Assembly (NCBI GenBank): GCA_021787435.1 | Contig: JAJYLY010000004.1 | Span: forward strand, 124,001-188,000 | Length of the DNA: 64,000 nucleotides | From: Pseudomonadota bacterium | Lineage (GTDB): Bacteria > Pseudomonadota > Gammaproteobacteria > Burkholderiales > Gallionellaceae | Direction: 5' to 3' | Shown here: positions 1 to 8,488 of the stretch, piece by piece | Numbering within the stretch: position 1 is the first letter of the stretch | Layout of the letters: every line of letters begins with the position of its first letter | Translations under genes and position numbers: made by a program | The notes under the pieces: generated by a model | Databases searched by the model: none | Seen by the model: the letters and a program-made list of their open reading frames with translations, nothing else | Told to the model about the DNA's origin: nothing

Positions 1-262
1 GCTGGACAAGCTGAAAGACAGGCTGAAGTCTGCGGCGATCGTTCTTGCCTCGGTGAGCGAGGGAAAAGTGTTCTTGATTGCTGGGGTGACCACTGATCAG
101 ACCGCGAAGCTTAAGGCGGGAGAACTGGTGAACATGGTTGCAATGCAGGTGGGTGGCAAGGGGGGAGGCAGAGCAGACATGGCGCAGGCAGGCGGTACGC
201 AGCCCGAGCATCTTTCAGCCGCACTGGCATCCGTCCCGGCCTGGGTGAAGGGAAAGTTATAG
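1..262 (+). CDS. alaS: Alanyl-tRNA synthetase, C-terminal fragment
   Basis: This is the last 86 codons or so of alanyl-tRNA synthetase; the reading frame is open from base 2 and the gene begins outside the window. The enzyme charges tRNA-Ala in the cytoplasm. The visible part is the end of the C-Ala/DHHA1 domain: a segment reading KVFLIAGVT, then the glycine-rich [15 protein letters not shown] signature, and a short tail to the TAG at 260-262. The GTG at 53 is an internal codon of this frame and not a start. The next gene converges on it from the other strand, with only 40 bases between the two stop codons. Confidence 0.9.
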   Translation, partial: LDKLKDRLKSAAIVLASVSEGKVFLIAGVTTDQTAKLKAGELVNMVAMQVGGKGGGRADMAQAGGTQPEHLSAALASVPAWVKGKL

Positions 263-302
263 TTTGGTGAGTCCGGCTTGGCCCATGATGAAGCTGTAGG
301 TG

Positions 303-1547
303 TCAGTTGTTCTGCTCGAAACTGTTCGCCCAAGCCAGCGCTTCCAGTTGGGCATGGTTGACTTGCTCGATGTCTAGCGGCTCCAGATTGTCGAGCAGTT
401 CGTTGGCCGCATCGATATTGTAACTCTCAAGTAGTTCGATCATCGACAGCAGCTGACCTATCGGTCCCTGTCTTGATAGCAGTGCATCGCGTATCTCTGC
501 CGACGGATTGAGCGGCGAGATGATCTCGGCAAGCGGCATGCTTAGCAAGGTGTTCATCAGTGACATGATGCCAACCATGAAGGCCTGGTCCTCCATCGTC
601 TTGGTGCAACCCGGAATGTTCTTCACCAACAATTCCATGGTTTTCCCGCGCGTCGCGGCCAGTTGCATAAGAGGATCAGGGAAGCTGGTTCTGTTGTCAT
701 TGGTGTAGATCAGTAATTGCAGCCAGCGCTGAAGCTGACGACGGCCTAGCACCATGATGGCATTGGAAAGTGAGGTGATCTTGACGCGCGATCGAGCTGC
801 CGCCGAATTGGTCAGGCGCAGTAGATTGAAGCTCAAGCCTGGATTCTGTTTGAATACCCTTTCGATTGCTTCGGTATCCGCATCGCTCATCACAAGCCCC
901 AGCAACTGCATCAGCGCAAGTTCGGAATGCGACATGCGCTTGCCGGTGATGACCAGCGGTTTTGCGAAATAATAACCCTGGAAAAGGTGAAAGCCCGCAT
1001 CTAGGCATTGCTTTGCCTCGTCGGGATTGTCCACTTTTTCGGCGAGCAGTTTTCCGGGCCACTTCTTCAATGGCACGAGTGTGTCGGCGAGTTTGTCCAT
1101 GCCCGAAGCTTTCAGGTCTATCTTGATGAAATCGATGGACTCTCTGAGCGGTTCGAGATTATTGGAGTACCTTGCGACATCGTCCAGAGCCAGCAGATAG
1201 CCCTTGGACTTCAGGTATTTGCAGCGTTCCACCACCACGTTGTTGATCTCTATGGTTTCCAGAAGCTCGATGACCACCTGATCCTTGGGCAGCAATTCAA
1301 GCATGTCGTCCATCAGCATCTGATCGCTGACATTGATGAAGCCGCGATGTTTGCCCAGTATCGTCTGGAAGCCGAGTTCGCTGAAAGCGTGGTTGATCAC
1401 GGAACAGGTGGCGGTGACATTATCTTGAAACTGGGCGGAATTCTGCTGGCTGGAACGGAATAACAATTCGAAACCGGCGAGATTCTGTTCCCGATCAAGG
1501 ATGGATTGCCGCCCGATGAAGAATTCGGAAATATTTTGAGTAGTCAT
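303..1547 (-). CDS. EAL-HDOD signalling protein (degenerate EAL)
   Basis: A two-domain regulatory protein of the YuxH/CdgJ type: an N-terminal EAL-like domain (about residues 8-195) followed by an HDOD domain (about 200-390). The EAL signature is replaced by FELLFR near residue 27, and the later catalytic acid pattern is incomplete (ALDDVAR is present), so c-di-GMP hydrolysis is unlikely. Family members are known or suspected to act as adaptors in motility and c-di-GMP signalling; that role is inference here. Two in-frame ATGs compete. The one at 1547 has AGG nine bases upstream, while the one at 1553 has it only three bases away, so 1547 is preferred. No partner gene is adjacent. Confidence 0.82.
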   Translation of the reverse strand: MTTQNISEFFIGRQSILDREQNLAGFELLFRSSQQNSAQFQDNVTATCSVINHAFSELGFQTILGKHRGFINVSDQMLMDDMLELLPKDQVVIELLETIEINNVVVERCKYLKSKGYLLALDDVARYSNNLEPLRESIDFIKIDLKASGMDKLADTLVPLKKWPGKLLAEKVDNPDEAKQCLDAGFHLFQGYYFAKPLVITGKRMSHSELALMQLLGLVMSDADTEAIERVFKQNPGLSFNLLRLTNSAAARSRVKITSLSNAIMVLGRRQLQRWLQLLIYTNDNRTSFPDPLMQLAATRGKTMELLVKNIPGCTKTMEDQAFMVGIMSLMNTLLSMPLAEIISPLNPSAEIRDALLSRQGPIGQLLSMIELLESYNIDAANELLDNLEPLDIEQVNHAQLEALAWANSFEQNN

Positions 1548-1632
1548 ACTCATTTACCTGTGCGCTGCTGTATGAGTCACGACTGAAAAATAACACAGAG
1601 CATGGCGGCAAACAATCAGAAACCATGCCATG

Positions 1633-3006
1633 TCAAAACGGCAGTTGCAAATGCGGTGCTGTTCTTGTCAATATCCGGCGAAAATCTTCCTGTATGCGCT
1701 TGAGTGCGACTTCTGTATCCGCCTCGAAGCGCATCACGATGGAAGGCGTGGTATTGGATGCGCGCGCAAGGCCAAAGCCATCTGGATATTCTACGCGCAA
1801 ACCATCGATAGTGATGATTTCAGGCGTATCGGTAAAGTCAGCCGTTTTCTGCAATTGCAGGAGCAGCGCGTGATTTTCGCCCTCCAGGGTTGCAATATGC
1901 AATTCCGGGGTGCTGTATGCATCGGGCAGCGCGTTAAGCGTAGCGCTCGGATTGTCGACGCGGCTTAAAATTTCTAAAAGACGTGCACCGCTGTATAGTC
2001 CATCATCGAAGCCATACCAGCGTTCAGCAAAAAACAAATGGCCTGTCATTTCGCCAGCAAGCAGCGCATTCGTTTCTTTCATCTTCGCCTTGATAAGCGA
2101 ATGCCCGGTTTTCCACATCACAGGCTTTCCGCCATGAGCCTGTATCCAGTCGAACAGATGACGCGTGCATTTTACGTCGAACAGGATTTTGCTGTTGGGA
2201 TTGCGCATTAACACATCGGCAGCAAATAGCATCAACTGGCGGTCAGGGTAGATGATCCTGCCATCTTTAGTGACTACACCCAGTCGGTCGCCATCGCCGT
2301 CAAATGCCAGGCCGATTTCGCTGTCGTTGTCATGCAGCGCTGCAATCAGGTCCTGCAGGTTTTTCGGGTCTGAGGGGTCTGGATGATGATGCGGAAAATG
2401 TCCATCCACTTCGCAGTACATTTCATGCACATCGCATCCGAGCTGGCGGTAGAGCTTTGCCGCGTAAGCGCCTGCGATGCCGTTGCCGCAATCGATTGTG
2501 ATTTTCATCGGGCGAACAAGCCTGATATCGGATGCAATGCGTTCGATATAGGCCGGGCCGATATCCTGCTCGCTATAGCTGCCGGAGCCATGAGTGTAAT
2601 CGTTGTGTTCGATGCGCCACCGCAACGCCTGTATCGCATCGCTATGCAGCGTTTCATTGTTCAGCACGATCTTAAGGCCGTTGTATTCAGGCGGATTGTG
2701 GCTGCCGGTGAGCATCACGGCAGAACATGTCTTAAGTTGAAAGGCTGAAAAATAAACCATCGGTGTCGTCGCGCATCCGATGTCGATCACATCGATCCCG
2801 CTCTTGCGGATGCCCGAAGCGAGAGCCACAATCAGTTCCGAACCTGACAGGCGACCATCGCGTCCTATAGCGATCTCGCGCTGCCCGCGCGAAACGGCTT
2901 CCGAACCTATCGCATGGCCGATAGCTTCGACGATATCGGCTGTCAGAGTCTTGCCCGCAATCCCGCGTATGTCATAAGCCTTGAAGATTTCTTCGGGCAG
3001 CGTCAT
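1633..3006 (-). CDS. Phosphomannomutase/phosphoglucomutase
   Basis: An alpha-D-phosphohexomutase of 457 residues that interconverts hexose 6- and 1-phosphates, supplying GDP-mannose or UDP-glucose for surface polysaccharides. The catalytic phosphoserine loop TGSHNPPEYNG lies at about 100-110 (Ser102). The Mg2+ loop DGDGD is at 236-240, the sugar loop GEMTGH near 315, and a C-terminal phosphate loop with TTPSIVMRFE near 425. The frame is open further upstream, but the start is set at 3006 because that ATG overlaps the waaF stop as ATGA and the protein then begins MTLPEEIFKAYDIRG, as in the family (AlgC/ManB). Translational coupling to the heptosyltransferase gene fits a lipopolysaccharide role. 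Confidence 0.88.
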   Translation of the reverse strand: MTLPEEIFKAYDIRGIAGKTLTADIVEAIGHAIGSEAVSRGQREIAIGRDGRLSGSELIVALASGIRKSGIDVIDIGCATTPMVYFSAFQLKTCSAVMLTGSHNPPEYNGLKIVLNNETLHSDAIQALRWRIEHNDYTHGSGSYSEQDIGPAYIERIASDIRLVRPMKITIDCGNGIAGAYAAKLYRQLGCDVHEMYCEVDGHFPHHHPDPSDPKNLQDLIAALHDNDSEIGLAFDGDGDRLGVVTKDGRIIYPDRQLMLFAADVLMRNPNSKILFDVKCTRHLFDWIQAHGGKPVMWKTGHSLIKAKMKETNALLAGEMTGHLFFAERWYGFDDGLYSGARLLEILSRVDNPSATLNALPDAYSTPELHIATLEGENHALLLQLQKTADFTDTPEIITIDGLRVEYPDGFGLARASNTTPSIVMRFEADTEVALKRIQEDFRRILTRTAPHLQLPF

Positions 3007-4022
3007 CTGCCTGTTGCGATAAGCTGCTGAATTTTTTCCCACAAGATATCCGGCGTGAGTTTGTTCATGCAGTTGAAGTGCCCCAGCGGGCATACGCGCT
3101 TGAAGCAAGGGCTGCATGCGATGTCGAGTCGTGCGACCATCGCGCGCCCGGATAACGGCGGCGTGAATTCGGGGCTGCTGGAGCCGAATATGGCAATCAT
3201 GGGGCGATCCAATGCGGCTGCCAGATGCATCAGGCCGGAGTCGTTGCTGATCACAAGTCTTGCAGAGGAAAGCAGCGCAATGGCGTCCAGAAGATCGGTG
3301 CTGCCACAAAGATTGAATATCGCAGGATTGCCAAGGGCGACGATATTTTCCGCCACTTCCCTGTCTTTTGCCGATCCGATCAGCCAGACCGCATAACCCA
3401 ACCGCTGCAGATGCTGTGCTGTTTCGGCAAAATAGGCTACAGGCCAGCGTTTTGCGGGGCCATATTCGGCGCCTGGGCAGAATATTGCGACAGGCTGATC
3501 AAGCGTCAGGCCCAGTTTTTCAAGCGTGGCATCGCGCTGCTTGGTCGGGATGGATAAACGGGGATTGGCCAGCGGCCGAGGGATCTTCCCGTCGGTCGAC
3601 TCGGCGAGCTGTGCAAAGCGCTCGACCATCAGCGGCAGCATCTTTTTGTCCAGTCTGCGCGCATCGTTGAGGAGGCCGTAACGCATCTCGCCGGTAAACC
3701 CGGTGCGCTGCGGAATACGCGCAAAAAAAGGCAACAGCGCGGACTTGAACGAGTTTGGCAGGACGATGGCCTGATCGTATTTCTCATGGTGCAGTTGTTT
3801 GCCCAGCTGATAGCGTCCCTTGAGATCGAGAGCCCCATGCGGGAAAGGGTTCTCGATCACGGCATGTACCTCGGGGATGGCATGCAGCAATGCCGCCGTC
3901 CAAGAAGGCGCGAGCACATCGATGTCGCAGTCCGGATGAAGTTCCTTCAGGCGCATCAGCATCGGCTGCATCAGCATGCAGTCACCCACCCAGCTTGGGC
4001 CGATGATCAATATTTTTCTCAT
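3003..4022 (-). CDS. waaF: ADP-heptose:LPS heptosyltransferase II
   Basis: A 339-residue GT9-family glycosyltransferase that adds the second L-glycero-D-manno-heptose to the inner core of lipopolysaccharide at the cytoplasmic face of the inner membrane. The N-terminus MRKILIIGPSWVGDCMLMQP is the typical WaaF start with its glycine-rich acceptor loop. The C-terminal half carries the donor-site motif ISNDSGLMHLAAAL and ends in the family CxxxxCPLGHF.C region. Length matches E. coli WaaF (about 348). The gene overlaps the downstream mutase by four bases. WaaC or WaaQ are the alternatives within the family, but WaaF is the best fit. Confidence 0.85.
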   Translation of the reverse strand: MRKILIIGPSWVGDCMLMQPMLMRLKELHPDCDIDVLAPSWTAALLHAIPEVHAVIENPFPHGALDLKGRYQLGKQLHHEKYDQAIVLPNSFKSALLPFFARIPQRTGFTGEMRYGLLNDARRLDKKMLPLMVERFAQLAESTDGKIPRPLANPRLSIPTKQRDATLEKLGLTLDQPVAIFCPGAEYGPAKRWPVAYFAETAQHLQRLGYAVWLIGSAKDREVAENIVALGNPAIFNLCGSTDLLDAIALLSSARLVISNDSGLMHLAAALDRPMIAIFGSSSPEFTPPLSGRAMVARLDIACSPCFKRVCPLGHFNCMNKLTPDILWEKIQQLIATGR

Positions 4023-4030
4023 ACCGCAAA

Positions 4031-4057
4031 GTCATTCCCGCGGAAGCAGGAATCCAG
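4031..4057. repeat. REP/dRS3-like extragenic palindrome
   Basis: The 27 bases between waaF and the small zinc protein contain ATTCCCGCGGAAGCAGGAAT, an imperfect dyad of the form ATTCCC-N8-(G)GGAAT flanked by GTC and CCAG. This is the layout of the short repeats called dRS3 in Neisseria and of similar repeats dispersed in many betaproteobacteria. No second intergenic copy was noticed in this window, so the repeat status is inferred from the known family. Confidence 0.5.
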
Positions 4058-4080
4058 ATGAATTAGCATGCGTGGCAGAT

Positions 4081-4272
4081 TCAATGCGCTTTCGGACGCT
4101 CGCCAGCCAGCTTATAGAGTGTGCCGCAATAAGGACAGCGCGCCTCAGCGCCGTTGCCAAAGCCGATTACGACCTTGGGATGTGCATTCCAGAGCGTCAT
4201 GTCTGGCATCGGGCAGGTTAGCGGCAGATCTTTTGCAGTGACTTCAATGATGCGCTGGTTTTGTTCGTTCAT
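4081..4272 (-). CDS. zf-CHCC zinc-finger protein
   Basis: A 63-residue protein of the zf-CHCC (COG4391) family, related to the mitochondrial complex I subunit NDUFS6. The zinc ligands are visible as Cys in LTCPMPD, His in WNAHPK and the pair in RCPYCG, giving C-x(10)-H-x(14)-C-x2-C spacing. Two ATGs are available. The one at 4272 is preferred because AAGGA lies seven bases upstream, whereas it almost touches the ATG at 4278. The gene sits five bases after the ilvE stop on the same strand and is probably cotranscribed with it. The exact function in bacteria is not established. Confidence 0.8.
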   Translation of the reverse strand: MNEQNQRIIEVTAKDLPLTCPMPDMTLWNAHPKVVIGFGNGAEARCPYCGTLYKLAGERPKAH

Positions 4273-4283
4273 GGTCATGTCCT

Positions 4284-5204
4284 TTACACGTAGCTCAGCC
4301 AGTCGCCATGTTTGGGATGTCTACCGGCCACGCAATCGAAAAATGCCTGCTGCAGGCGTGTCGTGACAGGGCCGCGCGAACCTGCGCCTATGATGCGCTG
4401 GTCGAGTTCGCGTATCGGTGTGACTTCGGCGGCTGTGCCGGTGAAGAAGGCTTCTTCTGCGCAATATATTTCATCGCGCGTGATGCGCTTCTCGATCACC
4501 TCGATGTCCATTTCCTTGGCAAGCAGGATGATGGAGTCGCGCGTGATACCTTCAAGGCACGAGGTCAAGTCAGGCGTATACAGTTTTCCTTTCTTGACGA
4601 TGAATATGTTTTCGCCCGCGCCTTCGGCGACGTAGCCGTCCACATCCAGCAGCAGTGCTTCGTCATAGTTGTCATTGGCCACTTCCTGATGCGCCATGAT
4701 CGAATTGGAATAAGTCGTCACCGATTTGGCGCGGCACATGTTGACGTTGACATGGTGGCGTGTGAAGCTGGAAGTCTTCACGCGTATGCCTTTTTGCATG
4801 CCCTCATCGCCAAGATATGCGCCCCATGGCCACGCGGCGATGGCCACATGGGTGGAAAGCGTCTTAGCAGCAATGCCCATCGCTTCCGAACCGTAAAAAC
4901 AGATGGGACGTATGTAACAGGATTTCAGATTGTTGACGCGCACCACTTCGCGGTGCGCCTCAAGGATGGTTTCCTTGTCATAAGGCATTCTCATCTGAAA
5001 AATGTGTGCCGAATTGAACAGGCGGTCAGTGTGTTCCTTGAGGCGAAAAATGGCGGTGCCGTTTGCTGCTTCGTAGGCGCGCAGCCCTTCAAATACGCCC
5101 ATGCCATAGTGCAGGGTGTGTGTCAGCACATGGGTGGTAGCATCGCGCCAGGGTACCAGCTTGCCGTCGTACCAGATAAAACCGTCGCGGTCGGACATGG
5201 ACAT
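4284..5204 (-). CDS. ilvE: Branched-chain amino acid aminotransferase
   Basis: A fold-type IV PLP aminotransferase of 306 residues that carries out the last step of leucine, isoleucine and valine synthesis using glutamate as amino donor. The PLP lysine is K160 in CRAKSVTTYSNS. The phosphate-binding loop EGAGENIFIVKKG follows, and EGITRDSIILLA and FFTGTAAEVTPI complete the family pattern. The start at 5204 has AAGGA eight bases upstream. Length agrees with E. coli IlvE (309). The small zinc-finger gene follows five bases downstream. D-amino-acid aminotransferase belongs to the same fold family but fits less well. Confidence 0.92.
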   Translation of the reverse strand: MSMSDRDGFIWYDGKLVPWRDATTHVLTHTLHYGMGVFEGLRAYEAANGTAIFRLKEHTDRLFNSAHIFQMRMPYDKETILEAHREVVRVNNLKSCYIRPICFYGSEAMGIAAKTLSTHVAIAAWPWGAYLGDEGMQKGIRVKTSSFTRHHVNVNMCRAKSVTTYSNSIMAHQEVANDNYDEALLLDVDGYVAEGAGENIFIVKKGKLYTPDLTSCLEGITRDSIILLAKEMDIEVIEKRITRDEIYCAEEAFFTGTAAEVTPIRELDQRIIGAGSRGPVTTRLQQAFFDCVAGRHPKHGDWLSYV

Positions 5205-5242
5205 GATAGGGTTCCTTCAGGTGGGTCGGTTGCAAAAGGTGA

Positions 5243-5271
5243 ATTCTAACAGTCTGTCGGATTTTTTGCAG
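5243..5271 (-). promoter_or_regulatory. Candidate sigma-70 promoter for ilvE
   Basis: Reading the minus strand, CTGCAA and TAGAAT are separated by 17 bases, about 40 bases upstream of the ilvE ATG. The -10 matches five of six consensus bases and the -35 matches three. The spacing is ideal but the -35 is weak. Confidence 0.4.
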
Positions 5272-5345
5272 CGAAACAAACCTGAAAGCAATGGTTGAAG
5301 CAAGCCGAAGGAGCGGATGCGTTTTTGACTGAGAGACTTAAGCCG

Positions 5346-5915
5346 TCACTGGGGCGCGAACAGGCGCAACTCGTCCTTCGTCTGTACTACTTTGAGCGAT
5401 CCCAGCACAGATTGGCCCAGCAGGACTCCGGCGGTATTGGGTGATATGACGGCAGAAACATTGCTGATGATCATTCTGCCGATCTTCAGGCTCTTGACGG
5501 TCGTGTCATAGCCTTGAACGACACCGTTGGCAGACATCAGGTTGTGTGCACTGCCTTTTTTCAGTTTGAGCTGTTCTGCCATCTGGGCTGGAATGGATAA
5601 GAAGGCGGCACCTGTATCGATCACCATGTTGACCGCTATGCCGTTGATTTCTCCATCTAGGCGATAAACGCCGCCCATCCCTTTTTTGGCAGATACATAA
5701 TAGGCATCGGCATCGGCTTCGGGTTTGGCTGGCGGCGGGACATATGCGTTTGTATTCCATTGCGTAACCGTTGCCTGTTCGCAAGGGGAGTCCTGATAAA
5801 CCAGCGCGCCCTGTTGGTTCCTGCATTTGAATACGGTATTGGCAACCGCATTCGTGGAGAGTGCTGCCAGTGCGATGCTTAGCAGAACCGGCAATGGAAA
5901 TGGACTAGGTTTCAT
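5346..5915 (-). CDS. Periplasmic retropepsin-like aspartic protease with DUF4124 domain
   Basis: A 189-residue secreted protein. Residues 1-25 form a Sec signal peptide (hydrophobic VLLSIALAALS, cleavage after AVA). Residues 27-50 look like a DUF4124 module (VFKCRNQQGALVYQDSPC), followed by a proline-rich linker. A clan AA single-domain aspartic protease domain begins near residue 80, with the catalytic Asp100 in VIDTGAAFLSIP and the later GVLLGQSVLGSL segment. Retroviral-type proteases of this kind dimerise to form the active site. The substrate is unknown. It lies just downstream of nlpD on the same strand, where many relatives carry rpoS. Confidence 0.78.
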   Translation of the reverse strand: MKPSPFPLPVLLSIALAALSTNAVANTVFKCRNQQGALVYQDSPCEQATVTQWNTNAYVPPPAKPEADADAYYVSAKKGMGGVYRLDGEINGIAVNMVIDTGAAFLSIPAQMAEQLKLKKGSAHNLMSANGVVQGYDTTVKSLKIGRMIISNVSAVISPNTAGVLLGQSVLGSLKVVQTKDELRLFAPQ

Positions 5916-5974
5916 GATGTCTCCTGGCTTGGATGCATTAATCTGTATGCTGAGCTGGCTTCGCGCCTTGCTGC

Positions 5975-6859
5975 TTAAGGTTTGCCTAGCGGCAAGTAAT
6001 TCGCCGGATCCACTGGCTTGCCCAGACGGCGCACCTCAAAATGCAGTTCAACCCGATCGCTGTCGGTCTTTCCCATTTCGGCAATCTTCTGGCCGCGCGT
6101 TACCGTCTCGCCCTCTTTCACCAGCAACTTGTCATTGTGCGCATAAGCGCTGAGATAGGTCTTGTTGTGTTTGATGATCAACAGTTTGCCATATCCGCGT
6201 AGCCCGCTTCCGCTATATACCACTTTGCCGGCAGCGCTTGCAAAAATCGGCTGCCCCAATTTGCCTGCAATGTCGATGCCTTTGCGGTTCTCCGCTTCCG
6301 AAAAGGTGCCCACCAGCTTGCCCTGCGCTGGCATGCCCCAGTCGAGTGCATCGGAGGCTTCGGCTGGCGCTTCAGGCTTAACCTCAGGTTTAATCGTTTT
6401 GGTTTCAGGTTTTGCTTCAGTCCTGGCGATAGCCGGGGCGTGTGCATTCTCGCCCTGCACTGATTCGGCCTTCGCAACGGCAGCCTCGCTGTAGGCATAC
6501 TTCACGACGCGAGGTTGTTCTTTGATGAAGGCGTGCGCGGGTGTCGCTTCGGCTTGAGGTGTTTCGGGCTGGGCTGTTTCGGGAGGCAGCTTGATCTGCT
6601 GTCCTACCTTGATCTGGTTGGGGTCCTTGATGCCGTTGAATTCGGCCAGCTCATGCTGATCAATGCCATAGCTGAACGCAATGCCATACAGGGTGTCGCC
6701 CTTTTGCACGACATGCACCCTAGGCATATCCTGCGGTTTCGCCGAGGATTTGTCGGCAGAAGGCGCTGTGCCGTGTGCAAGCACGGGCGCGCGATGTCCG
6801 TCAGACGCGCAACCGGCGACAAGACTTGCCGCGATCAGTCCTGCAAAGATCCTGTTCAT
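5975..6859 (-). CDS. nlpD: NlpD-type lipoprotein, LysM plus degenerate LytM
   Basis: A 294-residue lipoprotein with lipobox LVAGC (lipidated Cys17). It has one LysM peptidoglycan-binding domain at about 47-92, a proline/glutamate-rich linker to about 185, and a C-terminal M23/LytM domain. The LytM zinc site is incomplete: the usual HxGxD is NRKGIDIAG, without the histidine, and HxH is reduced to LHFEVR. This is typical of NlpD/EnvC proteins, which do not cut peptidoglycan but activate amidases such as AmiC during daughter-cell separation. The start overlaps the pcm stop as ATGA, so nlpD is translationally coupled to pcm. Confidence 0.88.
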   Translation of the reverse strand: MNRIFAGLIAASLVAGCASDGHRAPVLAHGTAPSADKSSAKPQDMPRVHVVQKGDTLYGIAFSYGIDQHELAEFNGIKDPNQIKVGQQIKLPPETAQPETPQAEATPAHAFIKEQPRVVKYAYSEAAVAKAESVQGENAHAPAIARTEAKPETKTIKPEVKPEAPAEASDALDWGMPAQGKLVGTFSEAENRKGIDIAGKLGQPIFASAAGKVVYSGSGLRGYGKLLIIKHNKTYLSAYAHNDKLLVKEGETVTRGQKIAEMGKTDSDRVELHFEVRRLGKPVDPANYLPLGKP

Positions 6860-7518
6860 GCTTTCCCCATCAACATTGGTACAAATTTCACCTGTTCAAG
6901 CCTTGACTCGCTAAAACCCGATTGGTCTCGCTCGACAAGATAAAGCCATTGTTCCTGTCGTCCCATAGGCAGCACCATGCGTCCGCCGATTGAAAGCTGT
7001 CTTCCCAAAGTTTGAGACATCACAGGCGCTGCTGCGGCCAGAATGATACCTTCAAAAGGCGCTACGTCAGGCAGGCCGGCGTTGCCGTCCGCATAGCGTA
7101 CTTCGACGTTGTCGATGTTAAGGTCGGACAATAGTTTCTTCGCGCGTTCATAAAGCGGCTCGATGCGCTCAACAGTATAAACTTCAGGGAACACATGGGC
7201 CAGCACTGCTGCCTGATACCCGCAGCCCGTGCCCACTTCCAGCACGCGATTGATAGGGCAGCCAGAAAAACCGCGCAAGACTTCTATCATGCGAGCAACG
7301 ATATAGGGTCGGGAAATGGTCTGGTCATAATTGATCGGAAGCGACACGTCATCATAGGCGCGGCTGGATAACGCTTCGTCAACGAACAAATGGCGGGGCA
7401 CTTCATACATTGCGGCAAGCACTGCTTCATCCTGTATGCCCTGATCGCGCAGGCGCGCTATCATGCGCTGCCTAGTCCTTGCCGAAGTCATGCCTATACC
7501 ATTGTGTCGCAACGTCAT
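6856..7518 (-). CDS. pcm: Protein-L-isoaspartate O-methyltransferase
   Basis: A 220-residue SAM-dependent repair enzyme that methylates L-isoaspartyl residues in damaged proteins so that they revert to aspartate. The family motif [12 protein letters not shown] is at about 66-77, the SAM loop [15 protein letters not shown] at 93-107, and the C-terminal GGRMVLPMG region follows. The frame is open upstream to 7599, but the start is placed at 7518 because that ATG overlaps the surE stop (ATGA) and gives the family's usual length. The surE-pcm-nlpD order is the conserved stationary-phase cluster. Confidence 0.9.
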   Translation of the reverse strand: MTLRHNGIGMTSARTRQRMIARLRDQGIQDEAVLAAMYEVPRHLFVDEALSSRAYDDVSLPINYDQTISRPYIVARMIEVLRGFSGCPINRVLEVGTGCGYQAAVLAHVFPEVYTVERIEPLYERAKKLLSDLNIDNVEVRYADGNAGLPDVAPFEGIILAAAAPVMSQTLGRQLSIGGRMVLPMGRQEQWLYLVERDQSGFSESRLEQVKFVPMLMGKA

Positions 7519-8261
7519 TTTTCTTCTAGCCAGCCTTTCAGCGCGTTGATCTGACCGTATTGGGTCAAATCGATCTGCAAAGGGGTGAGCGAGACGCAAC
7601 GATTTTCCAGCGCATGAAAATCAGTGCCTTCTCCTGCATCTTGGGCTGCACCTGCAGCACCGACCCAATACACGGTTTCGCCTGTGGGGCTCTGCGCCTT
7701 AATCACGGGTTCGGCCTTATGCCGTTTGCCTAGGCGGGTCACTTTCATCCCCTGCAGCTGTTCATAGGGGATGTCAGGCACATTCACATTGAGCAGCCAC
7801 GGAAACTGGTGTGTTTTGCCTGCGAAGCGCTCGACTAGGTTGCGGGCGATTCTGGCTGCTGTTTCGTAATTTCCCAGTTCCTTGCCCACCAGAGAGATGG
7901 CGATCGCGGGGATGCCCAGCAGATAGCCTTCCGTTGCAGCGGCTACCGTCCCGGAATAAATCGTATCGTCCCCCATGTTCGCGCCTGCATTGATGCCAGA
8001 TACTACCATGTCGGGCTGGTAATCGAGCATGCCGGTCACGGCAAGATGCACGCAATCGGTTGGCGTTCCATTGACGTAATGGAATCCATTGGCAGCACGC
8101 TTTAACTTGAGAGGCCGGTCCAGCGTGAGCGAGTTGCTTGCGCCGCTGCGATCGCGTTCGGGTGCAACCACGACGACCTCCGCGATGCTTGAGAGATGTT
8201 CGGCGAGCATTGCAAGGCCCGGCGCGAAATAACCATCGTCATTGCTGATCAGGATGCGCAT
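7515..8261 (-). CDS. surE: 5'/3'-nucleotidase SurE
   Basis: A 248-residue metal-dependent survival protein that dephosphorylates nucleoside monophosphates and some polyphosphates. The signature N-terminus [15 protein letters not shown] holds the metal ligands Asp8 and Asp9. Further ligands appear in [15 protein letters not shown] and in the [22 protein letters not shown] block. The start is set at the ATG at 8261, although the frame continues upstream, because the conserved N-terminus begins there; no strong ribosome-binding site is visible. It is followed by pcm and nlpD with four-base overlaps. Confidence 0.92.
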   Translation of the reverse strand: MRILISNDDGYFAPGLAMLAEHLSSIAEVVVVAPERDRSGASNSLTLDRPLKLKRAANGFHYVNGTPTDCVHLAVTGMLDYQPDMVVSGINAGANMGDDTIYSGTVAAATEGYLLGIPAIAISLVGKELGNYETAARIARNLVERFAGKTHQFPWLLNVNVPDIPYEQLQGMKVTRLGKRHKAEPVIKAQSPTGETVYWVGAAGAAQDAGEGTDFHALENRCVSLTPLQIDLTQYGQINALKGWLEEK

Positions 8262-8488
8262 TGGTAGAAATAATCGGGAGTCAGCTAATTGAAAAATTGA
8301 TCGGAGCGTGAGGACTTTAAACCTACGCAATAGCGAGGAATGATAACCCATCGCGGCTGAAACCACCAATACTGCCTTCTTGCCGTGTTAGCCCCAATTA
8401 GAAATTTCGGTTTTTCTGTTTCCTTTGCACTAAGCCGTAACGTGCTGTGAGGCTTTTTCGGATTGGGAGATGCTAGACATTGGGCGTC

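Noticed and set aside
8394..8465. AGCC...GGCT followed by a T run at 8431-8459 as a rho-independent terminator
   Set aside because: The stem is only four pairs with a loop of about 14 bases, too weak to support.
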